Source: Cedecea neteri (GTDB taxonomy: Bacteria > Pseudomonadota > Gammaproteobacteria > Enterobacterales > Enterobacteriaceae). From it: DNA of 64,000 nt. The position numbers were made by a program, and so were the translations under genes. Shown piece by piece: positions 46,420-55,489 of this stretch. The DNA lies in contig NZ_CP009451.1 in assembly GCF_000757825.1 (NCBI RefSeq), positions 4,650,001 to 4,714,000 of the forward strand, in the 5' to 3' direction. Below the pieces are notes generated by a model. The model did not search any database, had not been told where the DNA came from, and was given only the letters and a program-made list of their open reading frames with translations. Positions within the stretch are counted from its first letter, which is position 1, and the number at the start of each line of letters is the position of its first letter.

Positions 46420-47031
46420 GTGAAATTAAGATGGTTTATCGTTCTGGTGCTGTTTCTGGCCGGCTGTTCCAGCCATTCACCTCAGCAGCAGGCCCCGTGG
46501 GATCCGACTATTCCCACCCAGCGGGCGTTGAACTGGATGCCCATCACCGAGCAGTCCGGGCAGCAATGGGGCGTAAGCCCTAGATTGATAACCGCGATTA
46601 TCGCGGTGGAGTCCGGCGGCAATCCGCAGCTGGTCAGCGCTTCGAACGCCATCGGGCTGATGCAAATCAAGGCCTCTACGGCGGGAAGAGAAGTATACCG
46701 CAATCAGGGCTTCAGCGGGCAGCCGTCGAACAGTGAACTGCGGGACCCTGCGCGCAACATTGATATCGGCACGGCCTACCTGAGTATTCTTGAACACGGT
46801 ATTTTGCGTGGGATCAACGACCCGCAGGTGATGCAGTACGCGCTGATTGTCTCTTACGTGAACGGGGCGGGGGCGCTATTAAGAACCTTTGATTCCGACA
46901 GGCAGGATGCGATAGACAAGATAAATCGCCTGAGCCCGGACGAGTTCTATCAGCATATCGCCACCAATCATCCTGCGCCGCAGGCACCGCGCTACCTGTA
47001 CAAGGTGACGCGGGCCATGAACGCTATTTAA
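46420..47031 (+). CDS. emtA: Endo-type membrane-bound lytic transglycosylase EmtA (MltE)
   Basis: A 203-residue outer-membrane lipoprotein that cuts within glycan strands. Signal peptide with lipobox LAGC (Cys16) followed by Ser, predicting outer-membrane sorting. The goose-type lysozyme/SLT fold has catalytic Glu64 in AVESGGNPQ and the NAIGLMQIK motif. GTG 46420 is preceded by AAGGATAGAT. Its stop codon abuts ycgR, transcribed towards it. Confidence 0.94.
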   Translation: MKLRWFIVLVLFLAGCSSHSPQQQAPWDPTIPTQRALNWMPITEQSGQQWGVSPRLITAIIAVESGGNPQLVSASNAIGLMQIKASTAGREVYRNQGFSGQPSNSELRDPARNIDIGTAYLSILEHGILRGINDPQVMQYALIVSYVNGAGALLRTFDSDRQDAIDKINRLSPDEFYQHIATNHPAPQAPRYLYKVTRAMNAI

Positions 47032-47763
47032 TTACTTCACGCGGTTAGCCTTTTCCCGGGCCGACCGCTCCAGCGAGAAAATAATCTTTTGCAGTTCACG
47101 TTCTACCGCCGGGTTGACGTTTAAAAAACGGAAGCTTAAGCGCGGCGTTGAAATGGTTTCATTTTTGCTGTCCACCACCTTGCGCTCCGAAACCATCACC
47201 AGCTGCATATCGAAGTAAAACTTACCCCATTCCACGAGATCCATCTCTACGCGGCCAAAACGCAGGCCGGGTGCGAGGCCTGGGGGCAATGAGCCGTCAA
47301 CCAACGCGCCCATGCCGCCGAGCGACAGGTCGCAAAGCCGGAAGGCAAACTCAGAGCCATCGGCCAGTTCGGTGCGGCAGTAATACTGCGGCTGCATTGG
47401 GGCGGTAATGCGGAAGTATTCCCGGCGCTGCACGAACCACAGCGACGGCGGCAGCGGCGTAGTGAACGCCGGCAGATTTTGATATTCCGTCGCCTTCAGG
47501 CCGGGCAAGCTAAATTCAACTTTTGCCCCCTGCGTTTCAGCGATGAACTCAATGTGGGTGGCCTTTTGCACGGAAAGGTTTTCCTGCGACTGGCTACCAA
47601 AGTCCAGCACCAGGCGGTCCGCTGAGACCTCGAGAATCTTGCTGATGAACTGCCCGTTAGACCATTCCAGCCTGACGGGAACCTGCTGTTTGTGTAAGTC
47701 GCGTAGCACACCTAATACTGCCAGAGGAGACTGCTTCAGGAACTGCTCGTTATAGTGACTCAA
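47032..47763 (-). CDS. ycgR: Flagellar brake protein YcgR (PilZ, c-di-GMP receptor)
   Basis: YcgR binds c-di-GMP and then acts on the flagellar motor to slow swimming. The 243-residue protein has the N-terminal YcgR domain and a C-terminal PilZ domain with the c-di-GMP motifs RRxxxR (QRREYFRI) and DxSxGG (CDLSLGGMGAL). A very clear sigma-28 promoter lies upstream, placing it in the class 3 flagellar regulon. The phosphodiesterase PdeD elsewhere in the window acts on the same ligand. Confidence 0.95.
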   Translation of the reverse strand: MSHYNEQFLKQSPLAVLGVLRDLHKQQVPVRLEWSNGQFISKILEVSADRLVLDFGSQSQENLSVQKATHIEFIAETQGAKVEFSLPGLKATEYQNLPAFTTPLPPSLWFVQRREYFRITAPMQPQYYCRTELADGSEFAFRLCDLSLGGMGALVDGSLPPGLAPGLRFGRVEMDLVEWGKFYFDMQLVMVSERKVVDSKNETISTPRLSFRFLNVNPAVERELQKIIFSLERSAREKANRVK

Positions 47764-47805
47764 GGCTCAAGTCCTTGTTGTGTTTTCAGGTTGTGGTATC
47801 GAAGC

Positions 47806-47832
47806 TTATCGGCAAAATCGGGCAAAACTTAA
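47806..47832 (-). promoter_or_regulatory. Sigma-28 (FliA) promoter of ycgR
   Basis: On the minus strand TTAAGTTT-N11-GCCGATAA, against the consensus TAAAGTTT-N11-GCCGATAA: one mismatch and exact spacing, about 43 bases before the ycgR start. It implies that the organism has flagella. Confidence 0.88.
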
Positions 47833-47999
47833 TACAAATTTTTGAATTTTTTTGCCTGAAAATGAACATAACCAGGTGAGATTCATCACATTTTTCTGCA
47901 ACCGAACTATACTCTTTTTGACAGTAGGCCGCTGGCAGGGGCGCAGAGAGCGCCAGGCGAGCCTGCTAAAGCTCACAATGTAGAAGAGGACGTTCTAAA

Positions 48000-48251
48000 A
48001 TGGGTATCCTGGCCTGGATTATTTTTGGTCTCATCGCGGGTGTGGTTGCTAAGTTTATTATGCCTGGCAAAGACGGCGGCGGCATTATCCTCACCTGTAT
48101 TCTGGGGATCGTGGGCGCGGTAGTCGGCGGCTGGGTAGCGACGGCATTGCACCTTGGCGGACCGGTAACCGGTTTTAACTGGCCGAGTTTCTTTGTGGCG
48201 GTGATTGGCGCCATTATTGTGCTGGCTATTTTCAGGATGGTACGACGGTAG
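48000..48251 (+). CDS. ymgE: GlsB/YeaQ/YmgE-family membrane protein YmgE
   Basis: An 83-residue inner-membrane protein with three short glycine-rich helices (about 4-20, 29-48, 61-79), the form of the transglycosylase-associated family, commonly stress-induced; function unknown. ATG 48000 follows AGAGGACGTTCTAAA. Upstream (47764-47999) holds its promoter and, on the other strand, that of ycgR. Confidence 0.9.
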   Translation: MGILAWIIFGLIAGVVAKFIMPGKDGGGIILTCILGIVGAVVGGWVATALHLGGPVTGFNWPSFFVAVIGAIIVLAIFRMVRR

Positions 48252-48266
48252 AAAGTCATTCATTAC

Positions 48267-48295
48267 AAAAAAACGGCCCTTCGGGGCCGTTTTTA
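48267..48295. terminator. Terminator of ymgE, probably bidirectional
   Basis: AAAACGGCCC-TTCG-GGGCCGTTTTT, placed between the convergent ymgE and siderophore-receptor genes. Confidence 0.92.
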
Positions 48296-48317
48296 CGTTT
48301 AGCTTTTTATGACGAGA

Positions 48318-50495
48318 TTAGAAATCATAACCCACGGTCGCAATAACCGAACGTTCCGCACCCCAATAGCAATAGCCCGTCCCGTAGCAGCCCGCCACAT
48401 AGTCACGGCCCGTCAGGTTGGTCGCATTAAGCTGTACAAACGCGCCTTTCAGCGACGGTGTCCATGCGCCCATATCTGCCCGAACCATGGCATCCAGCAG
48501 CGTTGCAGAAGGGATCCGCCGGGTATTTTCGTTGTCGGCCCACTGTTTGCCGATGTAGCGAATCCCCGCGCCCAGGCTGATACCGTAATCGGCTTTGAAC
48601 GTGCTCCACAGGCTAGCCATCTGATTTGGCGTGACGTATGGCGTGTTGCCGTCGTTGCCATCAATGGCGTCTTTGTAGCGTACGCGGTTGAGCGTATAGC
48701 TGGCGATTGTCGACAGGCGTGGCGTTAGCTGAGTACGTGCTTCCAGCTCCAGCCCCTGCGAATGTACTTTGCCCGCAGGTTCAAAATATCCGCCCTGAAC
48801 GTTACGGTTGCCCACGTCTTTCTGGGTCAGATCGTAAACGGCGGCGCTGTACAGATCGCTGGTGCCGGCCGGCTGGTATTTAATCCCGGCTTCGTACTGT
48901 TCGGCGGTCGTAGGTTTCAGCAGCTTGCCTTCGGCATCGGAAAGCACCTGCGGCGTAACGGCCTGGCTGTAGCTCACATACGGAGAAATACCGTTATCAA
49001 AAGCGTACAGCAGGGAAGCGCGGCCGCTAAAGTGGTTGTCGCTGCGGTTGTCCGTCACGTCGCTATCGATCGCCGTCGCCACCAGGTGACTTTTGGTGAC
49101 CAGATGATCGTAGCGGCCAGACAGCGTCATATGCCAGCGGTCCCACTTCATTTCGTCCTGCAGGTACGCCCCGGTTTGCTCGTACTGGCGGCGGCCGGCT
49201 TTGACCAGCAGTCCCTGATTGATCGTCGCGTAGCTTAGGTCACGTGGATCGTAATAATAGTAACCGCCAATGCCGCCGGACACGCCGGTCCACGGGTTCA
49301 GTTTGGTGGTGTAGCCAGTCCCGTCCGTCAGGTCGTTGGTGAACCGGTGATATTCACCGCCAAGCACCACTTTATGCTGCAGTTCGCCGGTCGCGAAGTC
49401 GGCTTCCAGCTGATTGTCGATGGCCCAGGCGTCCAGCGAGGAGTTTTCGCTGCTGTAATAGCGCGAAAGTTCGTTGTGAGCGGTGTCCGCCCAGCCAATC
49501 TGATAGGCCTGGCGTAGCGCCACGTTAGAGTGGGTATAGCTGGCGTTCGAGCGGAACGACCAGACGTCGTCGAAGGCGTGAGCAAACTCGTAGCTGTAGA
49601 TCTGCTGGTGGCGCTTGAAGGCGTCATCGCCCGGTTGCACATCAGAGAACCCGGTATCCAGCTTGCGTCCCGTTGTGGTATAGAGGCTGCCGTCGCCCGG
49701 AACGGAACCGTGGAAGCCGCCGGACGGATCTTTTTCCAGGTAAGCTCTCAGCACCAGAGACGTAGCGTCGTCAGGTTGCCACAGCAGAGAAGGCGAAATG
49801 GCGTAGCGCTCGTCGCGCGTGTTTTCATACTGCGTATCGCTATTTTTGGTCAGGCCGGTGATGCGGAAGGCCCACTGGTCGTTAATCGCGTTGGTGTAAT
49901 CAAACGCCGTGCCGTTGGTATTGTGATTGCCGTACATCGCCCGCACGTGGCCTTCTTCAACAAACTGCGGGCGTTTCGAGGTTTCCATCACCAGGCCGCC
50001 CGGTACGGTCTGGCCGTAAAGTGCGGAAGAGGGGCCTTTGATGACATCAAGGCGTTCCAGGAACCACGGATCGACCTGCACGACGTTAAAGCTGCCGGCG
50101 TCGCTCATCAGGCGCAGACCATCAAGGAAAATGTTATTTACGTCACCACCGTGGAAACCGCGTAGCGCAACGGTGTCGTAGCGAGTTGCGCCGCCGGCAA
50201 AACCGGTAAAGACGCCGGGCGTGTAGTTCAGCGCGCTGTTAATGGTCTGCGCGCCCTGGTCTTCCATTTGCTGGCGGGTCACCACGGAAATGCTTTGCCC
50301 GGTGGTTATCAGCGGTTCGTCGGTTTTGGTTGCACCACGGGTTGTGGTGGCGGTGTAACCCATCGTTGGAGAGGTTGCGGTATCGGCAGGTTTGGCGGTG
50401 ACAACCAGCGTGTCTTCAGCCGATGAAGAAAAAGGGGCGATGAGAGCAAGCGCGCAGAGTAAAGCGGAGCGCTTTACGGTAAAAGCCTTTATCAT
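48318..50495 (-). CDS. TonB-dependent ferric-hydroxamate siderophore receptor (FoxA/FhuA-like)
   Basis: An outer-membrane gated porin for a ferric siderophore. Seen: signal peptide (about 1-27, ending SSSA), a TonB box-like EDTLVVTA at the mature N-terminus, a plug domain (QTINSALNYTPGV, ALRGFHGG, GPSSALYGQTVPGG) and a 22-strand barrel ending in aromatic F. The C-terminal YVAGCYGTGYCYWGAERSV parallels the disulfide loop of FhuA and FoxA, which transport ferrichrome and ferrioxamine B; the exact ligand is uncertain. ATG 50495 gives 725 residues; ATG 50525 is an alternative. A Fur box is upstream. There is no siderophore synthesis gene nearby, so it probably takes up foreign siderophores. Confidence 0.85.
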   Translation of the reverse strand: MIKAFTVKRSALLCALALIAPFSSSAEDTLVVTAKPADTATSPTMGYTATTTRGATKTDEPLITTGQSISVVTRQQMEDQGAQTINSALNYTPGVFTGFAGGATRYDTVALRGFHGGDVNNIFLDGLRLMSDAGSFNVVQVDPWFLERLDVIKGPSSALYGQTVPGGLVMETSKRPQFVEEGHVRAMYGNHNTNGTAFDYTNAINDQWAFRITGLTKNSDTQYENTRDERYAISPSLLWQPDDATSLVLRAYLEKDPSGGFHGSVPGDGSLYTTTGRKLDTGFSDVQPGDDAFKRHQQIYSYEFAHAFDDVWSFRSNASYTHSNVALRQAYQIGWADTAHNELSRYYSSENSSLDAWAIDNQLEADFATGELQHKVVLGGEYHRFTNDLTDGTGYTTKLNPWTGVSGGIGGYYYYDPRDLSYATINQGLLVKAGRRQYEQTGAYLQDEMKWDRWHMTLSGRYDHLVTKSHLVATAIDSDVTDNRSDNHFSGRASLLYAFDNGISPYVSYSQAVTPQVLSDAEGKLLKPTTAEQYEAGIKYQPAGTSDLYSAAVYDLTQKDVGNRNVQGGYFEPAGKVHSQGLELEARTQLTPRLSTIASYTLNRVRYKDAIDGNDGNTPYVTPNQMASLWSTFKADYGISLGAGIRYIGKQWADNENTRRIPSATLLDAMVRADMGAWTPSLKGAFVQLNATNLTGRDYVAGCYGTGYCYWGAERSVIATVGYDF

Positions 50496-50587
50496 TTTTT
50501 TGTCCGGAAGTATTGAGGTCATCATCCTGATGGAATTCCTCCGTCGGCCTGCGACGGGAAAACGCGTTTTCTACATGCGATTTCGAA

Positions 50588-50612
50588 TGCGAATTATTAT
50601 CGTTATTATTAG
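50588..50612 (-). promoter_or_regulatory. Fur box of the siderophore receptor gene
   Basis: The minus strand reads AATAATAACGATAATAATTC, repeated NAT(A/T)AT hexamers close to the GATAATGATAATCATTATC Fur consensus, about 95 bases before the start. Implies repression by iron-loaded Fur. Confidence 0.75.
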
Positions 50613-50647
50613 CTGATACAAGCGATACCGCGCTTTTTTATGCGTGA

Positions 50648-50681
50648 AAGCCCATGAAATTACTGATGATTTCATGGGCTT
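50648..50681. terminator. Strong hairpin between the receptor promoter and treA
   Basis: AAGCCCATGAAAT-N8-ATTTCATGGGCTT, a perfect 13-bp stem. The T tract is poor on both strands (ATTGTTTT on plus). It follows the treA stop codon and may act as its terminator or an RNA-stabilising end. Confidence 0.5.
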
Positions 50682-50737
50682 ATTGTTTTAAATGAAATGA
50701 TTAAGTTGAGGTAACGGCAGCCGTAGCCGCCGTTATT

Positions 50738-52492
50738 TTACTGCTTTGGCTTGTCTGCCGTGGGCGGTGTGGCTGTTTTCTCTGCCGCTGATTTAACCGG
50801 ATTGGTTACCGGGCCGGGGGTTGCCGAAGGCAGCTTGTCCGGGGCATTGTCGCAGGGCTTTTCTTTATCGCAGAGCAGGTCGAGCATTTTCAGCGCGACA
50901 CCGTTAGTCCAGCCGAAGCCGTCCTGTAGTGGGTATTCGCCACCGCCGCCGCCCGTTCCGCTGGTGGTGACATCGTATTTCTCAACCAGCTTTTGCTCTT
51001 TGTTGTAGACGTTCTGCACGTTGCTCAGGAACCGGAAGCTCACCTCCAGCGCCAAATCTTTGTGCCCGTAGTTTTGCAGGCCTTCGGTTGCCACCCACTG
51101 CAGCGGCGCCCAACCGTTTGGCGCATCCCATTGCTGGCTGGTTTTGACGCTGGTGGCGGCCAGCCCGCCCGCGTTGAGCAGATGCTGGCGCGTAGCCTTC
51201 GCCATTTTATCCGCTCTGTCCTGCGAGGCGACATGCACATAAAGCGGGAACAGCGCGGCGGCGGTTAGCTGATTGCGAACCGTATTGCTCTTAAGGTCGT
51301 AGTCCGCATACCAGCCTTCTTTGGCGTTCCACAGGTTTTGCTCAATGGCTTTTTGACGGTCATCGGCGGCCTGTTTATAGCGCTCTGCTGCCGCACTATC
51401 TTTTGCCAGTTCGCTGGCGTGAGAGAGCGTTTTTTCCAGTTGGTAAAGCAGCGCATTAAGGTCAACGGGCACGATGCTTGTGGTTCTGACCGTACCGAGC
51501 TGCGCCGGATTGTCCATCCAGCGTGAGCTAAAGTCCCAGCCGGATGCCGCGGCGGCTCGCAGGTCGCGATAGATATCGGTTGCCGCACGTGCTGGCGTAC
51601 TCTTCGCCGTGGTAACGTCGTCGAGATAAGCCTCGGTGCGCGGCGTGTCTTTATCATCCCAGTAGCGGTTGAGCAGGGCGCCATTTTTAAGCTTAACAAC
51701 GCGCTCATGAGCATCGCCTGGCTTCAGGCCGTCGCTGCCCTCCATCCACCAGCTATATTCTTGCTTCAGCTGCGGCAAATAGGTTGTATACACGCTGTCG
51801 CCTTTATTCTGCGCGAGCAGTTCAACCATCATGGCGAAGAAAGGCGGCTGCGAACGGCCCAGGTAATAGCTGCGGTTGCCGTTGGGTACATAACCCCAGG
51901 TATCGATTTCGTGGGCGAAGTTGTCCACCATGTTCTGCACATCGTCCCAGCGGCCGCTCTCGGCCAGGCCCAGCAGGGTGAAATAGCTATCCCAATAGTA
52001 GAGCTCCTGGAAGCGGCCGCCTGGCACAACGTAAGGTTTTGGCAGCGGGAGCAGCGGGTTCCATTTGTTGGTGCTGTCGGCGGAGCGGGTCAGCACCGGC
52101 CACAGCCCGTTAATGTGTTCTCGCAGGCTTTCTCCTTCCTGCGGCTTATAGTTATCCTCGTTCTTCGGCAGGATAAAGTTCACGTCAACAAAGTGGCGCA
52201 AATCAAACCCGGATAGCCTGCGCTGCATGCGGTAATCGGCGAGGATCATCAGCGGATCGCCTTTAGGCACCGCATCAGCAAAAGTTTTCTGGTCGGGGAA
52301 TAGCTTCGCTGTCTGGACATCAATAAACAAAGGCCCAAAAAGCTCGTCGGGCGTTTGAGGCTGGGGAGGGCGTTCGGTTTCCTGGGCTGCAAATGAAGCA
52401 AGCGGCGTGAGGCCAAATACGGCACCGGCAACGGCCATCTGGGCCGCAAGACATAGCGCATAAGGCCGGTGCAAAACGGGTTTTATCATCAT
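50738..52492 (-). CDS. treA: Periplasmic trehalase TreA
   Basis: TreA hydrolyses trehalose to two glucose in the periplasm, allowing growth on trehalose at high osmolarity. Family GH37 signatures [15 protein letters not shown] and [18 protein letters not shown] and the glycine loop [16 protein letters not shown] are intact. A signal peptide (about 1-37) precedes the mature protein. ATG 52492 (or 52489) follows AAGGAGAAGGA; 584 residues against 565 in E. coli, the difference being a longer signal and a Pro/Thr/Lys-rich tail after a Cys pair. Confidence 0.94.
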   Translation of the reverse strand: MMIKPVLHRPYALCLAAQMAVAGAVFGLTPLASFAAQETERPPQPQTPDELFGPLFIDVQTAKLFPDQKTFADAVPKGDPLMILADYRMQRRLSGFDLRHFVDVNFILPKNEDNYKPQEGESLREHINGLWPVLTRSADSTNKWNPLLPLPKPYVVPGGRFQELYYWDSYFTLLGLAESGRWDDVQNMVDNFAHEIDTWGYVPNGNRSYYLGRSQPPFFAMMVELLAQNKGDSVYTTYLPQLKQEYSWWMEGSDGLKPGDAHERVVKLKNGALLNRYWDDKDTPRTEAYLDDVTTAKSTPARAATDIYRDLRAAAASGWDFSSRWMDNPAQLGTVRTTSIVPVDLNALLYQLEKTLSHASELAKDSAAAERYKQAADDRQKAIEQNLWNAKEGWYADYDLKSNTVRNQLTAAALFPLYVHVASQDRADKMAKATRQHLLNAGGLAATSVKTSQQWDAPNGWAPLQWVATEGLQNYGHKDLALEVSFRFLSNVQNVYNKEQKLVEKYDVTTSGTGGGGGEYPLQDGFGWTNGVALKMLDLLCDKEKPCDNAPDKLPSATPGPVTNPVKSAAEKTATPPTADKPKQ

Positions 52493-52618
52493 TCCTTCTC
52501 CTTCGACGGGACGCAACACGCTACGTTGCGATCAACTCCCTGAAAACCTTAGTTGAATTTTCCGAATTTCGGGTGTCATTGACGATAAAAATGCAAAAAC
52601 CAGACAATTTACCGGCGT

Positions 52619-52643
52619 AAAAAAGCCCCGCAGGGCGGGGCTT
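52619..52643 (-). terminator. Terminator of the pseudokinase operon
   Basis: AAGCCCCGC-CCT-GCGGGGCTT followed by TTTT on the minus strand, 13 bases after the last gene of the operon. Confidence 0.88.
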
Positions 52644-52655
52644 GATGGGATGGCA

Positions 52656-54056
52656 TTACCAGCTCAGAATTCGACCGTCCATTACCGGGCGTTTGTAGCG
52701 CACCGTAAGCTGATTGGCTGGTTTATTGCCCACGATGTAGTTATCGATGTGGCCGTCCTCCTGCTTGTCTTTTTTCAGCTTCTCGAATTCGGCCTGCGAG
52801 ATTCGAATGCCGAAGGTGGTCGTCTTGCGTTCCCGCCCGGTTTCACTGTCTTTTACCCAGACGGACTGCGGCACGCCCCGACTGTTTATCGCCTCGGTAA
52901 TCAGGTACCAGCTGCGGCCTCCTGATTCATCGTAAGTTCGCTCCACGCCAGATTTTTCCCCGATACGATCTACGACGATGAAAGTTAGAGGTTCAACGAC
53001 ATACTCGTACATTTCATTCATACGATTAATTGCTTCAATCCATTCCGGAGGCGGGATTATCTCGGTATAGCCGCGTTCGGCTAAGCTACGATCCAGCCCG
53101 CCGATAAAATCGCTGAGCGTTTTTCTGTCTTGACTGGAAAGGGGGAGCCCGAGAAGCTTATTTTTCTTTTCTGCAAAAATCTTTATCCGCTCGGCACGCG
53201 TTTTTTGCTGTTCTACGGCGGTGCTGACCTCTGCCACGGTAGCCTCTACCGTCGTGCTATTTTGCAATATAGCCTGTTTCGCTGCGTCGAATTTGGCCGC
53301 AACGTCAGAAGACTGGCTGAGGAATGTCGAGAACTGTGGATCGGCGGTAATCTCCTGCAGCGAGCCGTCAGCACGCAGCAGGCGGGTAACGTCGACGATA
53401 AGATTATTGGCGTTTTGCAGGAGATCTCTTTGTTTGTCATTCAGCGCCGTCAGCGACTGGAACTGCTCCTCGCGCTGCGCACGGGCATTCTCCATTGCCA
53501 GATTTTGTGGCTGCTGGTGGATAAACTGTTCCAGCATACCGTTTACCTTATCTTCGACCTCAGCTAAAGGCTTCGTGGCCCAGACAAGTGTCGCCTTATT
53601 GGCAACATCCAGCGTCCCTTTTAGATACCGGGCAATGCCCGTCAGGTCGTGGTTTCTTTTTATCTGTAGTGAAATGCTGTTGTTCAACGCTTCCAACTGG
53701 CTACGGGCATCATAAATCCGGTAACCCATAAACAGTGCGCTACACAGCACCAGAACGCCCAGTCCTTTTAGCCATTTGGAACTGGTCAAATAAAGGCTTG
53801 AGCCCAACCGCTGGCCGAGGGTTAACGGCGGTGACTGGTAGCTCAAACGGTGCGTGAACCAGTTTTTCACGCCTTCTTCAATAAGCTCGTCGTTAACGGA
53901 CGTACCCGACTTCTGGTAGTAATCACGTATGCGCTGGCTGATTTTCTGCCGTAAAAGCGGTAAGTCTAAATGCTCTTCAACGGCAATTTGCCGGGCATGC
54001 AGCGCGTCGATGATAGCCATCGCCCCAAGCTGATCGCTGAGTTTTACCTTATCCAT
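52656..54056 (-). CDS. Single-span membrane protein of the pseudokinase operon (unassigned)
   Basis: A 466-residue protein I cannot assign with confidence (it may be a DUF6384-type protein). A cytoplasmic helical N-terminus (1-95) contains IAVEEHLDLPLLRQKISQRI and VNDELIEEGVKNWFTHRL. One membrane helix (about 97-114) is followed by a long, Gln/Ala-rich presumably periplasmic coiled coil (about 115-300) and a C-terminal globular part ending in RPVMDGRILSW. Its start codon overlaps the stop of the preceding gene by one base (TGATG), indicating coupled translation. Last gene of the operon. Confidence 0.8.
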   Translation of the reverse strand: MDKVKLSDQLGAMAIIDALHARQIAVEEHLDLPLLRQKISQRIRDYYQKSGTSVNDELIEEGVKNWFTHRLSYQSPPLTLGQRLGSSLYLTSSKWLKGLGVLVLCSALFMGYRIYDARSQLEALNNSISLQIKRNHDLTGIARYLKGTLDVANKATLVWATKPLAEVEDKVNGMLEQFIHQQPQNLAMENARAQREEQFQSLTALNDKQRDLLQNANNLIVDVTRLLRADGSLQEITADPQFSTFLSQSSDVAAKFDAAKQAILQNSTTVEATVAEVSTAVEQQKTRAERIKIFAEKKNKLLGLPLSSQDRKTLSDFIGGLDRSLAERGYTEIIPPPEWIEAINRMNEMYEYVVEPLTFIVVDRIGEKSGVERTYDESGGRSWYLITEAINSRGVPQSVWVKDSETGRERKTTTFGIRISQAEFEKLKKDKQEDGHIDNYIVGNKPANQLTVRYKRPVMDGRILSW

Positions 54057-55435
54057 CAGAAACTGTCCGTTGTCCGGTAACTGCCGCCACCGGTTGAAGA
54101 AGAAGAGCTAAAGCCTCCGCCTGAGCGCCTGCTGGAAGACGAGCCGGATGACCATGTCGTGCTGGAGGTAGCTCGACGACTGCTGCTATAGCCGCCTGTT
54201 GTTGCCGGTTTAGGACGCTTGCGGGAGGCGGCGGAGATTTTATTCATAATATCGCCCAGGCTTTGCTCGCCGTGCATATAGCGCTTGATCTGTTTATCTT
54301 CGCTATCAAGCAGGCCCCATTTAAACTCAAGGTCGGCATTATTGAAGCCATGCTGATGGAAAGAACTCTCCAGGGATTCGGCCCGATTAAGATCGTTGCG
54401 TGCCGCCTCAAGGTCGGTTTGAGCCGCTGCAATACGGCCACCGGTACTCGTCTCCTGAGGGATAAGCGTGCGTATTCTTTCGAGCATAATATCGTCTTCG
54501 GGCGAAGCGGTTTGCGTCACCAGTTCGCTGAGCTTTTGCTGCGGCAGCCGAGACATTTGTTCCGACAGGCGTCGCATAATTCGCTGAAAATTCTCACCTT
54601 CTCCGCTGGCATACTCCTGCATTTTAAGCTGCAGCTGGCTGACCTTTTGCTGGCTTACGCTCAAATTAGCTTCCAGCGCCTCAAGGCGCTGATAAAGATC
54701 GGGCAGGCCGATATTCCTTTCAATGCGGCTGACAAAAGCAGTGAAACGATCGTTACGCGCTATAGCCTGCTGCTCAAGGGTTTGTAGCTTAGTTTCGGAG
54801 GCTTTTTGCAGGGCAAAGAGCATTCGGTAATTGGCCACGTTATCGTTAAAGCGGCACAGGCCTGCAATCCAACCGTCCAGGCTGCGGCGAAGACGCCATG
54901 CGCGATATTGCTCGGTAGCATAACCTTTGTTCAGCAGGTAACTGAACAATTTCTGCTGACCGTAAACAGCCGTTTTTTCTGCTACTTCGGCCTTGAGTTC
55001 GACGTGAAGTGCCGTTTGTTTCTCTAACTCGGCCGAGAAGTTTTCCTTGTCCAGCCGCGCCTGCTCTGCTTGCGAGTCTGCGGCAAGCTGAGCGTCTCGC
55101 TCGGCTTCGTGCTGGTCTATTTGCTCATCCAGCGTGGCCAGCGCGCTTTGATGCTGCTGAAAGCGTTGTTCTTCGGCAACCAACTGCTGGCGGGTAAGGG
55201 CAATTTCGTCGTTCAACTGCTGCAGCAGAGGCTGAATGTTTTGCTCATCGACATCAACGGATGAAGATTCCTGCAAAAGCAATGTCGCCATTTTTTGATA
55301 AAGAGAGGCAATTTGCTGCTGTAGAGAGAGCTGCTGGCCGCGCAGCTCGGCCACTGAGGCTTCTACCGATGAGAGCAGCAGACGCTGGGTCGCGGTATTT
55401 TGCGCTAACGTCCTTGCCAGTTTATAGGCTTCCAT
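54056..55435 (-). CDS. Coiled-coil protein with Ser/Gly tail (unassigned)
   Basis: A 459-residue protein without signal peptide or membrane helix. Residues 5-370 are almost entirely heptad-like coiled coil, rich in Gln, Leu and Ala. The last 50 residues switch to a low-complexity tail made of Ser, Gly, Arg and Thr (SSGSSSSRRSGGGFSSSSS), like the disordered tails of some TPM-type proteins. It may be a cytoplasmic scaffold bridging the membrane protein encoded next (overlapping start) and the TelA-like protein encoded before it. No family recognised. Confidence 0.78.
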   Translation of the reverse strand: MEAYKLARTLAQNTATQRLLLSSVEASVAELRGQQLSLQQQIASLYQKMATLLLQESSSVDVDEQNIQPLLQQLNDEIALTRQQLVAEEQRFQQHQSALATLDEQIDQHEAERDAQLAADSQAEQARLDKENFSAELEKQTALHVELKAEVAEKTAVYGQQKLFSYLLNKGYATEQYRAWRLRRSLDGWIAGLCRFNDNVANYRMLFALQKASETKLQTLEQQAIARNDRFTAFVSRIERNIGLPDLYQRLEALEANLSVSQQKVSQLQLKMQEYASGEGENFQRIMRRLSEQMSRLPQQKLSELVTQTASPEDDIMLERIRTLIPQETSTGGRIAAAQTDLEAARNDLNRAESLESSFHQHGFNNADLEFKWGLLDSEDKQIKRYMHGEQSLGDIMNKISAASRKRPKPATTGGYSSSRRATSSTTWSSGSSSSRRSGGGFSSSSSTGGGSYRTTDSF

Positions 55436-55489
55436 TAACTCGGGTTCTCCGTAAATCGGTCCGGCATATCGGCGTTGAAACTCTGGGTA

